64,000 nucleotides of DNA from NCBI RefSeq assembly GCF_011742925.1, contig NZ_WAEL01000014.1, positions 17,134 through 81,133 on the forward strand, given 5' to 3'. The translations under genes were made by a program, and so were the position numbers. Every line of letters starts with the position of its first letter. Within the stretch, counting starts at the first letter, position 1. This DNA is from Fibrivirga algicola (GTDB taxonomy: Bacteria > Bacteroidota > Bacteroidia > Cytophagales > Spirosomataceae). This document shows positions 56,024-64,000 of this stretch, one piece after another. The notes under the pieces are model-generated. The model was not told where the DNA came from. It saw only the letters and a program-made list of their open reading frames with translations, and searched no databases.

Positions 56024-57691
56024 ATGCGCATCGGTATCTTCTTTGGTGGCCCCTCGCGGGAGCGCGACGTGTCATTTGCCGGCGGACGTACCGCTTTGGC
56101 GAACCTGAATAAAGCCCTGTTCGACCCTGTGCTGGTATTTGTCAGCGGTTGGGGGCGCTTTTATATTGTAGAACCTGAGTTTCTGGAGAACACGTCGATC
56201 CGGGCGGCCCTCCCCGAACAAGACGGGTTTTCGGTGTACGATGAATCGCTGGAAGAAGAAGACGTTATTCCAGGCGAGCAGGTTGAACCCGAATGGTTCG
56301 AAGACTATTTCGACATGGCCTTTCTGGCTATGCACGGCCCCGACTGCGAAGACGGTGCTATTCAGGGATTGCTCGAATGGCACAAGATGCCCTACACCGG
56401 GCCGGGCATTCTGGGGTCGGGTTTGGGAATCAACAAGATTTTGCAGAATAACCTGATTGCCCTGGTGAACGGGCAGCAGAAAAAAACGGCGACCATCACC
56501 CGCGACGTGTGGAATCAGGCCGACCAGGGTGCGTTCTTTACCTCGCTGGTAAGCCATCTGGGTCTGCCGGTTGTGGTGAAAGCACCGCATCAGGGGTCGT
56601 CTATCGGTGTGGCGATTGTACGGGAGAACGACCTGGGTACGTTCCAGAAAGCCGTTGGCCAATGCTTCTTCACCACCACGCTTAGCCTGTCCGACTGGGC
56701 CGCTATGGACGAGCAGGCCAAGCACGAGTATGCGCAGCGCACGGCTACGCTCAGTTCGGCCATTGGGTACCCGCTGATTATCGAAAACACAGGCGAATAC
56801 GCCATGCACCCCGCGGATTTGATCGAGAAGCTCGATGACGAAGCGGACGAGGATGCGGACCGGATTTTCACACTGGCATCGGTCAACGCCGAAGACGAAC
56901 TGCTCTTTGAGGAATTCATTAGCGGACAGGAGTTCTCGTGCGGCGTAATTCAAGACGATGACGGTCTGGCCGTAGCCCTCCCCCCCACCGAAATCTATAA
57001 TGCCGAGGCCTTCGATTACGAAACGAAGTACCTCAACAGCGTTGCCAAAAAGCGGATTCCTGTTGGCACCAGCCTCGAAAACAACCGGGCTATTCAGGTA
57101 GGTATCGAGCAGTTATTTACCAAACTGGGCATCAACGTTTATTCACGCATCGACGGCTTTCTGACACCGGAAGGGCCTGCTCGTGGCGACGAACCGGGCG
57201 AACCGCAGCGCATTCTGTTCCACGACCCAAACACCATTCCGGGCATGTCGCCGACCTCCCTGATCTTTAAACAGATGGCCGAGATTGGCATGAACCTGAG
57301 CGACTCGCTCACGTACCTGATTCGGCAATCGCTGCGCGAACGGATACGCACTGGCAAGGATACGCACCGCCTGAAACAAATGCTGACGGAACTCGACGCC
57401 AAGCTGGCTACTCGCAAAGCCACAATGCTCCCCGAGCAGGTCATTCATTTTGGCCCCACCGACGACGATTGGAACCGCGCCAGAGCTGAGTACAACGCGG
57501 CGGCGGCACTGGCCGAAACACGTCCGCAACTGGTGTACCTGAAGTCGAAAGTAGAGAATCATGAGGTGCCGGTTTATTTCCTGTTCAAAGACACCATCGC
57601 TGACCTGGAAGAAGCCCTGGCATCGCCCCGCCACCCGCTGCTGATCGAAACCCAGGAACGCGCCCGCCACATTACGGAGCGGTACGTGTAG
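56024..57691 (+). CDS. Long D-alanine-D-alanine ligase-like ATP-grasp protein
   Basis: A 555-residue cytosolic protein. It begins as a Ddl (MRIGIFFGGPSRERDVSFAGG), has the ATP-grasp strands VVVKAPHQGSSIGVAIV and LLFEEFISGQEFSCGVI, and the metal-site ending FHDPNTIPGMSPTSLIFK. It differs from ordinary Ddl (300-370 residues) by inserts in the central part and about 130 extra residues at the C-terminus. Ddl makes D-Ala-D-Ala for peptidoglycan; whether this enlarged one does so, or joins other amino acids, cannot be said. No mur genes are near. Confidence 0.8.
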   Translation: MRIGIFFGGPSRERDVSFAGGRTALANLNKALFDPVLVFVSGWGRFYIVEPEFLENTSIRAALPEQDGFSVYDESLEEEDVIPGEQVEPEWFEDYFDMAFLAMHGPDCEDGAIQGLLEWHKMPYTGPGILGSGLGINKILQNNLIALVNGQQKKTATITRDVWNQADQGAFFTSLVSHLGLPVVVKAPHQGSSIGVAIVRENDLGTFQKAVGQCFFTTTLSLSDWAAMDEQAKHEYAQRTATLSSAIGYPLIIENTGEYAMHPADLIEKLDDEADEDADRIFTLASVNAEDELLFEEFISGQEFSCGVIQDDDGLAVALPPTEIYNAEAFDYETKYLNSVAKKRIPVGTSLENNRAIQVGIEQLFTKLGINVYSRIDGFLTPEGPARGDEPGEPQRILFHDPNTIPGMSPTSLIFKQMAEIGMNLSDSLTYLIRQSLRERIRTGKDTHRLKQMLTELDAKLATRKATMLPEQVIHFGPTDDDWNRARAEYNAAAALAETRPQLVYLKSKVENHEVPVYFLFKDTIADLEEALASPRHPLLIETQERARHITERYV

Positions 57692-57692
57692 C

Positions 57693-57748
57693 AGCTGTTT
57701 TGTTTACGCAAGGCTTAACGAGGTAAGCCTTGCGTAAACAAAACAGCT
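57693..57748. terminator. Perfect 25-base hairpin after the ligase gene
   Basis: Arms 57693-57717 and 57724-57748 are perfectly complementary with a six-base loop (ACGAGG). It starts one base after the stop codon, between two rightward genes, and may end or stabilise the upstream message. Confidence 0.75.
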
Positions 57749-57786
57749 ACCAGACAGTAAGCTCAATTCAAATCCAGCAGCTCAGG

Positions 57787-58248
57787 ATGGAAGCACTGCT
57801 CAAAAAGCTGAACCTCACTAATCAGCAACAGGCGTTGCTGGTCGACGTACCCACAGAATTAGCACCACTGTCGGCTGCTTTTGCTGAGCGCATAGCTGTT
57901 TCGCAACAGCCCTCGGCAACCGATAGCGCTGATTTTGTCCTGGCGTTTGTGCAGCAACTGGTTGAGGTCGAACAAATGGCGGACTGGGTAACTGCTCATA
58001 CTGAAGGCGACGTCGTAGTCTGGCTGGTTTATCCGAAACAATCATCGAAGAAGTACCGCTGCGAATTTAATCGCGACACCGGCTGGGCTTCGTTCGGCGA
58101 GGCCGGCTTCGAACCGGTCCGCATGGTTGCCGTTGATAGTGACTGGTCGGCGTTGCGTTTTCGCCGAACCTCCTTCATCAAGACCATGACCCGCAGCCGA
58201 TCCCTATCTGACGAAGGCAAAAGGCGGATCGGCGGTAAGGCCAACTAG
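57787..58248 (+). CDS. DUF3052-like hypothetical protein
   Basis: A 153-residue soluble protein. The ATG at 57787 is chosen since the longer frame starts inside the upstream hairpin. The second half, WLVYPKQSSKKYRCEFNRDTGW then EPVRMVAVDSDWSALRFR, resembles DUF3052-type proteins, in which WSALRFR is conserved. Function unknown. Its stop codon overlaps that of the opposing lipoprotein gene: the four bases CTAG (58245-58248) serve both. Confidence 0.65.
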   Translation: MEALLKKLNLTNQQQALLVDVPTELAPLSAAFAERIAVSQQPSATDSADFVLAFVQQLVEVEQMADWVTAHTEGDVVVWLVYPKQSSKKYRCEFNRDTGWASFGEAGFEPVRMVAVDSDWSALRFRRTSFIKTMTRSRSLSDEGKRRIGGKAN

Positions 58249-59015
58249 TGGGTCGCTGATCTGTGGCGGTGGGCAGCATCGGCCCGGTTGGTTACTGTTA
58301 GCTGACGTACCTCACCCCGCTCCCAGGCGTTAGCACCGGATTGAACAGGCGGGGTAGTAATATCGGCCCGATTCGCCTTTTTCTCTTGCGATGATACCTT
58401 GAACCGCTCATCCCGATCGGCTACCAGCCTGGGATCTAGCTGTCCGTCTTTAGTGAAGCCCATCATGATCTGCGGCGGGCCAACAGGCAACGCCAATTCC
58501 CTGTCTGTATGCCAGGTATGCGTCGTTTTGCCGTAGGTCGATACCAGCTTTTCCATCAGTTCGTGCTCGGCAGCAAGCGGTAAGCCGGGTCCGATCAACG
58601 TACCTGATTTCACTTCGTGACTGTGACTGTGCCACAGCGTCTTCTCCTCAGCAGGTAGGGTCTTGAAAAGCTTTTCGGAAACAATGTATTCAACGCCCAT
58701 GATCTTGGCGTTCTCTCCGTTGCCATCGAAAATCACGCACTGAATGAGATCGTCGTTGATAACCGAACAGTAATGGTGCGCTTCCATCTGGCTCCGTAGG
58801 TCGCCGTTGTAGAAGTGGAAGCCATCGAGATACATGTTCAATTTCGACAACGGTGTTTTGTTCTGCAAGAGATCGGCCCCCGCTTCCAGCGTTTTTGTCT
58901 TCCCGGTTTTTTCGGCTCCAGGCGATTGCACATTCGACGAAGTGTTCTCGCCTCCGCAGCCAAACTGACAGGCAAGCAAAACGAACACCGAACTCCGAAA
59001 CAAAACCGACTGCAT
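58245..59015 (-). CDS. OBAP-family (DUF1264) lipoprotein
   Basis: A 256-residue protein with a lipoprotein signal (lipobox FGC). Its core, residues about 60-200, fits the oil-body-associated protein family DUF1264: MYLDGFHFYNGDLRSQMEAHHYC, QCVIFDGNGENAKIMGVEYIVS, TLWHSHSHEVKSG, and TWHTDRELALPVGPPQIMMGF (motifs quoted in part: HHYC, WHSHSHEV, WHTDRE). The several His could bind a metal. The plant relatives sit on lipid bodies; the role in bacteria is unknown. The last 40 residues are a polar tail. It is convergent with the DUF3052-like gene by a four-base overlap. Confidence 0.85.
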   Translation of the reverse strand: MQSVLFRSSVFVLLACQFGCGGENTSSNVQSPGAEKTGKTKTLEAGADLLQNKTPLSKLNMYLDGFHFYNGDLRSQMEAHHYCSVINDDLIQCVIFDGNGENAKIMGVEYIVSEKLFKTLPAEEKTLWHSHSHEVKSGTLIGPGLPLAAEHELMEKLVSTYGKTTHTWHTDRELALPVGPPQIMMGFTKDGQLDPRLVADRDERFKVSSQEKKANRADITTPPVQSGANAWERGEVRQLTVTNRADAAHRHRSATH

Positions 59016-59141
59016 ATCCCCTCTTCTTTTCCGTTGATTTCCCTGCCACAGAGCGTAACAAGTAGCTGATCAACTAAACCGGTAGCGAGTCGTTAGAATC
59101 TGTGAGGGAACTGGGCGCTCGCTCCAGTAGACTGGCTCAGG

Positions 59142-59480
59142 TCATTTGCCGACCATGTTGATATCTGCTTCATGGCCTACATCGGCAATGCGACAGCCTG
59201 TTTTGCTCACGATCAGTAAACCAAACTTATCGGATGAGCAGGATACAGTCATACTGCCGTCTGGCCTATATCTGACAAATTCCAGATTAGTGATTTCCTT
59301 TCTGGCATTTCGACTGATCACCTTTACGGCCACTTTAGTACCGAACTCCTGAGACATTTTTATCTCCAGCTTTTTTATCTTTCGATCTGAAAAGGTTTTT
59401 TCTACCTGAAACGTAGCGCCATCGAACCCGAACAAGCCGGTGGTGAACAACAAGGAAAGAGATAAAATGACACGGTTCAT
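59142..59480 (-). CDS. Small secreted protein of unknown function
   Basis: A 112-residue protein. The Met at 59480 starts a signal peptide (MNRVILSLSLLFTTGLFG); the frame opens 23 codons upstream. The segment VKVISRNARKEITNLEFVRYRPDGS is like a short domain found at the end of some Bacteroidota M56/BlaR-type proteins (VKRNxxGEI), but this is only a resemblance. Two Cys near the C-terminus may form a disulfide. No operon partner is obvious. Confidence 0.6.
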   Translation of the reverse strand: MNRVILSLSLLFTTGLFGFDGATFQVEKTFSDRKIKKLEIKMSQEFGTKVAVKVISRNARKEITNLEFVRYRPDGSMTVSCSSDKFGLLIVSKTGCRIADVGHEADINMVGK

Positions 59481-59663
59481 AGTCGTATGTTTTGGAGGAG
59501 ATACCTTATCGGTCTGTAGGGTTGGAAAGCAGGCGCATGTACGTTGCACAACCGTTTTTTCATCGGTTAATTACGTACAAGATAGATATCTGTGGAAACA
59601 AACCAGTTTGGGTTACAGCATTTTGCCTAAGCGGTACCGATACCCGTAAATTGACATCCATTA

Positions 59664-59894
59664 TCAGTCTGTTACCACCGTATGCGCCGCCTCAGGTACG
59701 TATTCGAGCAGATCACCAGGTTGGCAATCCAGTGCTTGGCAAAGGGCTTCGAGCGTGCTGAACCGGATGGCTTTCGCCTTTCCAGTTTTCAGGATAGACA
59801 GATTTGCCAGCGTCAGATCAACCTTTTCGGCCAGTTCGGTCAGCGACATCTTCCGTCGCGCCATCATCACATCAACGTTTACAATTATGGGCAT
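59664..59894 (-). CDS. XRE-family regulator of YozG type
   Basis: A 76-residue DNA-binding protein, one Cro/C1-type helix-turn-helix: VDVMMARRKMSLTELAEKV, then LTLANLSILKTGKAKAIRFSTL and CQALDCQPGDLLEYV (motifs quoted in part). It matches the small YozG-like regulators that are usually found next to a DUF2975 membrane protein, as here: it starts five bases after the stop of that gene on the same strand. It most likely controls its own operon. Confidence 0.93.
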   Translation of the reverse strand: MPIIVNVDVMMARRKMSLTELAEKVDLTLANLSILKTGKAKAIRFSTLEALCQALDCQPGDLLEYVPEAAHTVVTD

Positions 59895-59899
59895 GACGA

Positions 59900-60622
59900 T
59901 CAGATGGTTAGCTCGTTTTCCTGTTTCAATTGCATGCCGTATTTGAAAACCTGCGCAAGAGCTAGAATGCAGAGGCCGGTTAGCACCATAATTACGTCAG
60001 AGGAAGGTGCACTCACACCTAAATTATAGTTCTGTTCGGTAGGTTCACTGATTATAAAGCCATAAGATTCCAGATAATCAGAAGTTCCTACACCAGCCAT
60101 CCATTTGGTCACTACGTTGAGCATCGTAAATACGAGCAAACCCTGCCCAATTCGGGTAAGTCGGCTAGTCTGCTGTTCATCAAAAACACGTCTATCGGCC
60201 AGGCTCTGGAATAATTTCATGAACATGTAACTTGTAAAAATTCCGAGCAGGGCCAGCAGTAACCTGGTACTACCCACTAGCCATAACGGCAATGGAAGTC
60301 TTGTTAGATCAACAGGTCCTTTTATTGACAAGTATAATGAGTCATCTACCCGGTCAAGACTTAGCGAGCGAACTGAGTCTTGGACAAGCTCAAAGGTTGG
60401 CTTCGACCATTGTTTGAGCTCTTCGCCAGTTTTAGGCATTGACTTTGGCGCTGAAACGATTCCATCAACATTTGCGGTCATCGTCCACCTTCCGCCTTCG
60501 GGCAAGCCGAAAGCAATCAGATAAAGTAGAACACCTGCAGATGTGACGTACACAAGGAGTTGCCCATAAAACAGAACCGCGAATAATCGAGCAAGCCAGC
60601 GAGGAAGCGATGCGTTTTCCAT
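59900..60622 (-). CDS. DUF2975-family membrane protein
   Basis: An inner-membrane protein of 240 residues (from the Met at 60622) with four hydrophobic helices: near the N-terminus, at about 145-165, at about 185-200 and near residue 225. The segment FMKLFQSLADRRVFDEQQTSRLTRIGQG before helix III is the DUF2975 hallmark (FxNLxxGxxFxxxNxxxLRxIG type). Starts at 60676 and 60652 are also open, but 60622 leaves a normal short N-terminus. It is paired with the YozG-like regulator downstream. Function unknown; the family is often linked to stress or envelope changes. Confidence 0.8.
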   Translation of the reverse strand: MENASLPRWLARLFAVLFYGQLLVYVTSAGVLLYLIAFGLPEGGRWTMTANVDGIVSAPKSMPKTGEELKQWSKPTFELVQDSVRSLSLDRVDDSLYLSIKGPVDLTRLPLPLWLVGSTRLLLALLGIFTSYMFMKLFQSLADRRVFDEQQTSRLTRIGQGLLVFTMLNVVTKWMAGVGTSDYLESYGFIISEPTEQNYNLGVSAPSSDVIMVLTGLCILALAQVFKYGMQLKQENELTI

Positions 60623-60628
60623 GTAGTT

Positions 60629-60702
60629 CAAAGTTAAGTCCGCTGCAAACATCAATAAATTTTTATTGATAAACAATAATTATTTACTGCTTATCAAAAT
60701 TA
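60629..60702 (-). promoter_or_regulatory. Candidate promoters and operator of the DUF2975/XRE operon
   Basis: Two -7 boxes on the minus strand: TAATTTTG (60695-60702) and TAACTTTG (60629-60636), the latter with TTTA 19 bases upstream. A palindrome with arms ATCAATAAA and TTTATTGAT (60651-60670) overlaps that -33 site. It is a natural operator for the XRE regulator encoded in the operon. Confidence 0.4.
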
Positions 60703-60803
60703 AATGGCGTAAATTCAGGTACATTATCGAATGAATTGCAGTACATAAGCCCATCGCTTAACTTCGCCCAGACAAAACCAGTCTTTCCCTTTTTCAGACG
60801 TAT

Positions 60804-62564
60804 ATGACTACGCAACAACTTGACGCCACGACGCAACAGAACGTTGATACCTGGCTCAGCGGCCCTTACGATGCCGATACGAAAGCCAGCATTCAACACC
60901 TGCTCGACAGCGGCAACACCACCGAACTGACCGATTCGTTTTACCGTAGCCTTGAGTTCGGAACGGGGGGCCTTCGGGGCGTAATTGGCGTGGGCTCCAA
61001 CCGCATGAACCGCTACACAGTTGGTGCCGCCACCCAGGGTTTTGCCAACTACCTCAATAAATCGTTTGCCGGACAGGATATCAGCGTGGCCATCGCCCAT
61101 GATAGCCGCCGGATGAGCCCCGAGTTTGCCCGGATTGCCGCCGATATTTTCTCAGCCAATAACATCAAGGTGTACCTGTTTTCGGCCCTCCGCCCCACGC
61201 CCGAGCTGTCGTTTGCGATTCGGCAACTGGGTTGTCAGGGGGGCGTAGTCGTTACGGCCTCGCACAACCCACCCGAGTACAACGGCTACAAAGTGTATTG
61301 GAATGATGGGTCGCAGGTGGTATCGCCCCATGACAAGAATATTGTCGATGAAGTAAGCGCGATTTTGAGCGTCGGTGACATCAAGTTCGATGGCGTTGAA
61401 ACGAAGATTCAGTTGATCGACGAAGAGATCGACGCGCCGTATATCGAGCGGGTAAAGTCAAACGCGGTAAACCCCGACGTAATTGCCCGGCAGGCCGATC
61501 TGAACATTGTCTTCACGCCCATCCACGGAACAGGCATTACGCTGGTACCCCGTGCGCTGGAAGCCATTGGGTTTACCAACGTGAGCGTGGTAGAAGCCCA
61601 GGCACAGCCCGACGGCAACTTCCCAACGGTGAAATCGCCGAACCCGGAAGAGCGGGCCGCCATGCAAATGGCCCTCGACCAGGCGCAGGCCCAGAACGCC
61701 GACCTGATCATCGCCACTGACCCCGACGCCGACCGTGTGGGAGCCGGAGCCCGGAACCACCACGGCGAGTTTGAGTTGTTGAACGGCAACCAAATGGCCA
61801 GCCTCATTATTTTCTACCTGCTGCGGGCCTGGAAAGATGCGGGTAAACTGACCGGCAACGAGTTTGTGGCAAAAACTATCGTTACCACCGACCTGATCGA
61901 CAAACTGTGCGAGCAGTATGGCGTAACCTGCTACAACACGCTGACCGGCTTCAAATACATTGCCCAGGTGATTCGTGAACTGGAAGGCAAGCAGCAGTTT
62001 ATCGGTGGCGGCGAAGAAAGCTACGGCTACCTCATCGGCGATTTTGTGCGTGATAAAGATGCCATCGCTTCCTGCACGATGATTGCCGAACTCACCGCCG
62101 ACGCCAAAGACAAAGGCCTCAGCCTGTTCGATCTGCTGATGGAAATGTATCAGCAGACGGGATTCTACTACGAAGCGCTAGTATCGCTGACCAAAAAAGG
62201 CAAAGCCGGTGCTGAAGAAATTCAGCAGATGATGGCCGATTTCCGCGCTAATCCACCCAAAGAAATTGCGGGCTCACCTGTAGTTCGGGTCGATGATTAC
62301 GATGCGCTAACCAGGCTGGACATGGCTTCGGGGCAGACAACGCAGATCGAGTCAGGTACGTTAGGCATCGAATCGTCCAACGTGCTGCAAATCTTCACAG
62401 CCGACGGCACCAAAGTATCGGCGCGCCCATCTGGTACCGAACCAAAGATCAAGTTTTACGTCAGCGTAAACGAGCCGCTCCCAAGCAAAGAAGCTTTTGA
62501 CGATACCTACGCCGCCCTGAAAGCTAAAGTGCAGCGAGTGATCGACGACTTGAATTTGAAGTAG
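60804..62564 (+). CDS. Phosphoglucomutase/phosphomannomutase
   Basis: A 586-residue alpha-D-phosphohexomutase that interconverts sugar-1- and sugar-6-phosphates. All four active-site loops are visible: catalytic Ser153 in VVTASHNPPEYNGYK, the metal loop TDPDADRVG, the sugar loop GGGEESYGYL, and the phosphate loop RPSGTEPKIKFY. The length and the N-terminal FGTGGLRGV fit the PgcA-like group rather than the shorter GlmM or ManB. It supplies precursors for glycogen and cell-surface sugars. Single gene with its own terminator. Confidence 0.95.
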   Translation: MTTQQLDATTQQNVDTWLSGPYDADTKASIQHLLDSGNTTELTDSFYRSLEFGTGGLRGVIGVGSNRMNRYTVGAATQGFANYLNKSFAGQDISVAIAHDSRRMSPEFARIAADIFSANNIKVYLFSALRPTPELSFAIRQLGCQGGVVVTASHNPPEYNGYKVYWNDGSQVVSPHDKNIVDEVSAILSVGDIKFDGVETKIQLIDEEIDAPYIERVKSNAVNPDVIARQADLNIVFTPIHGTGITLVPRALEAIGFTNVSVVEAQAQPDGNFPTVKSPNPEERAAMQMALDQAQAQNADLIIATDPDADRVGAGARNHHGEFELLNGNQMASLIIFYLLRAWKDAGKLTGNEFVAKTIVTTDLIDKLCEQYGVTCYNTLTGFKYIAQVIRELEGKQQFIGGGEESYGYLIGDFVRDKDAIASCTMIAELTADAKDKGLSLFDLLMEMYQQTGFYYEALVSLTKKGKAGAEEIQQMMADFRANPPKEIAGSPVVRVDDYDALTRLDMASGQTTQIESGTLGIESSNVLQIFTADGTKVSARPSGTEPKIKFYVSVNEPLPSKEAFDDTYAALKAKVQRVIDDLNLK

Positions 62565-62586
62565 CAGCAATCAACTACCTAATACC

Positions 62587-62616
62587 AAAGGCGGTCCAAT
62601 GTGGCCGCCTTTTTTG
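62587..62616 (+). terminator. Phosphoglucomutase terminator
   Basis: AAAGGCGG (62587-62594) and CCGCCTTT (62605-62612) followed by TTTTG, 22 bases after the stop codon. Confidence 0.85.
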
Positions 62617-62731
62617 TTATCAATCAAATAGCCAGTGAAACCATTTACTCTACTATTCCTATGCTATAAATATAGAACAATACAATACGTCGGCTGTTAA
62701 TGCTTGCGTTGACCAAAACAGAGGAAGGACT

Positions 62732-63835
62732 ATGGCAAGCAATCACCAAACGTATGTTCATTATTCAGATAGTGTAGAAGTTAAACAACCCAATGAAGAC
62801 GAACAAACGCGTCAGGTTGTTGAGTCGATGGCCCGGGTGAATCGAATGATGTTCGATAAGCACCGCCACGCCATTCGCGACGCGCACGCCAAGAGTCATG
62901 GTATCCTTCGGGCCGACTTACAGATCTACGATCACCTGCCGGAGGAATTGGCTCAGGGTCTGTTCAAAACCCCAAAAACGTACCCAGTTATCATTCGACT
63001 GTCAACTGCTCCGGGCGCTATTATGCCCGACGGTCAACCTACGTTCCGTGGTTTCGCAATCAAGGTCATTGGCGTGGACGGTCAGAAATTTTTACCTGAT
63101 GAAGCCGATGCTGTCACCCAGGATTTTCTGCTCGTCAACCATCCGGTCATTCCAACAGGTACGGTAGAGACATACCTGGAGCAGCAGCTAAAGCTGGAAA
63201 AACAGGCTAGTCTGCCCCAGGAAGTACAGACGATACAGTCGCAACTCATCACAGGCGTTAATAAAGCACTGGATGTCGTTGGCTTAAATCTGGAGCCGAA
63301 CGATCTGGGTGTAGGCAAGCCCAATACCCATATATTGGGCGAGACGTTCTTTACAATGGCCGCGCTACGCTACGGTGATTACATCGCCAAGCTATCTGCC
63401 ACGCCACTGTCTGACAACGTAAAAGCACTAACAGGTAAGGAAATCGATGCCTCGAATGACTCCGCCCTGCGCGATCTGGTGGTTGATTTCTTTGTGCGTG
63501 AAGGTGCCGAATACGAGCTTCGGGCGCAGTTATGCACTGATCTGGACGCAATGCCAGTGGAAGATGGCTCCGTGGAATGGTCCCAGGAAAAGAGTCCGTA
63601 TCAGCCAATTGGCAAGATCATTATTCCAGCCCAAAACGCATACAGTCCCGCCCGACGGGTTTATGCCGACGATGTACTGACATTTAACCCGTTTCACTGT
63701 TTGCCAGCGCACCGGCCATTGGGCAGCATCATGAGGGCTCGTCAGCTAGCCTACGAAACGTCCAGTCAGTACCGTCACAAAATGAATGCACAGCCTAAGA
63801 TCGAGCCCAAAAGCATTGACGAGCTGCCTGATTGA
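62732..63835 (+). CDS. Catalase-family (y4iL-like) protein
   Basis: A 367-residue soluble protein of the short catalase-related group. Seen: RDAHAKSHGILRADL near residue 50, where the His corresponds to the distal haem His of catalases, VIIRLSTAPGAIMPDGQPTFRGFAIKVIG (quoted in part: RLSTAPG and RGFAIKV), QDFLLVNHP, and a C-terminal NPFHCLPAHRPLGSIMRAR. It lacks the flavodoxin-like and other extra domains of full catalases. Whether it breaks down peroxide or acts on fatty-acid peroxides is unknown. It ends in a shared-type hairpin. Confidence 0.88.
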   Translation: MASNHQTYVHYSDSVEVKQPNEDEQTRQVVESMARVNRMMFDKHRHAIRDAHAKSHGILRADLQIYDHLPEELAQGLFKTPKTYPVIIRLSTAPGAIMPDGQPTFRGFAIKVIGVDGQKFLPDEADAVTQDFLLVNHPVIPTGTVETYLEQQLKLEKQASLPQEVQTIQSQLITGVNKALDVVGLNLEPNDLGVGKPNTHILGETFFTMAALRYGDYIAKLSATPLSDNVKALTGKEIDASNDSALRDLVVDFFVREGAEYELRAQLCTDLDAMPVEDGSVEWSQEKSPYQPIGKIIIPAQNAYSPARRVYADDVLTFNPFHCLPAHRPLGSIMRARQLAYETSSQYRHKMNAQPKIEPKSIDELPD

Positions 63836-63860
63836 ACCGATACGATGTACTTTATCTAGC

Positions 63861-63911
63861 CACGATTGGTTCGCGAACTTGGCGAAGGGCCTGTCTCGCG
63901 AACCAATCGTG
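63861..63911. terminator. Hairpin after the catalase-like gene
   Basis: Perfect 16-base arms CACGATTGGTTCGCGA (63861-63876) and TCGCGAACCAATCGTG (63896-63911), loop of 19 bases that holds a small GC-rich stem. No T-run. The remaining 89 bases of the window show no gene. Confidence 0.65.
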
Positions 63912-64000
63912 AACAACTATACTTGACAGGCGCACGTAGAAAAGACCTGTCAGCTCTTTCAGTATTACTTCAACGTGATACTGGTACTGTCACGAATCAA

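Overview
The window reads as a chromosomal segment of an aerobic member of the Bacteroidota, most likely order Cytophagales near Spirosoma and relatives. The grounds are a SusC/SusD pair, a C-terminal type IX secretion (T9SS) sorting domain, many lipoproteins, Bacteroidota-type promoters (TTTG, about 19 bases, TAnnTTTG), moderate-to-high GC, and secreted glycoside hydrolases with a sulfatase. No phage, insertion sequence, integron or CRISPR array was seen. The genus is inferred.

Layout. 1-11.5 kb: an unrecognised gene, an OmpA-like lipoprotein or secreted protein, a large T9SS cargo protein, then a leftward run of EamA transporter, glutamine-dependent NAD synthetase and four genes upstream of it (a conserved 152-residue protein, a zinc-motif/winged-helix-like protein, a von Willebrand A protein, a HAD hydrolase). 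11.8-17.7 kb: sigma-54, a membrane protein, a membrane-anchored AraC regulator followed by an acyltransferase, an enoyl-CoA hydratase-like gene and tRNA-Arg(ACG). 17.7-30.2 kb: a carbohydrate-active region with a membrane sensor and histidine kinase directly upstream of a GH9-deacetylase fusion, a ZIP transporter, two paralogous lipoproteins, a beta-helix protein, a GH5-like hydrolase, a sulfatase and its formylglycine-generating enzyme. 30.3-37.8 kb: M28 peptidase, PhoD-like phosphatase, a PhnB/VOC-like protein, a tricorn-like S41 protease and a small basic protein. 37.9-44.0 kb: a susC-susD-phosphoesterase operon. 44.4-49.0 kb: a haem-binding HEAT-repeat dehydrogenase-like protein, a Tat-exported sugar isomerase-like protein and a lone glycogen-binding-type domain. 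49.6-64 kb: mostly housekeeping (gyrB, ppk1, nucleoside transporter, long D-Ala-D-Ala ligase-like protein, phosphoglucomutase), plus a DUF2975/XRE pair and a catalase-like protein.

Two features are not explained by the genes. First, the nine-base word CAGGTACGT occurs at least 32 times on the two strands, in all reading frames and between genes, against about 0.5 expected by chance; its density resembles DNA uptake sequences or other highly iterated chromosomal words. Second, the ends of many genes, above all convergent pairs, carry very long, near-perfect inverted repeats (14 to 40 base pairs of stem). At least three of these share a GTTTGACGTT-like core and behave as a dispersed palindromic repeat family. 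Both are read directly from the sequence; their function is inference.
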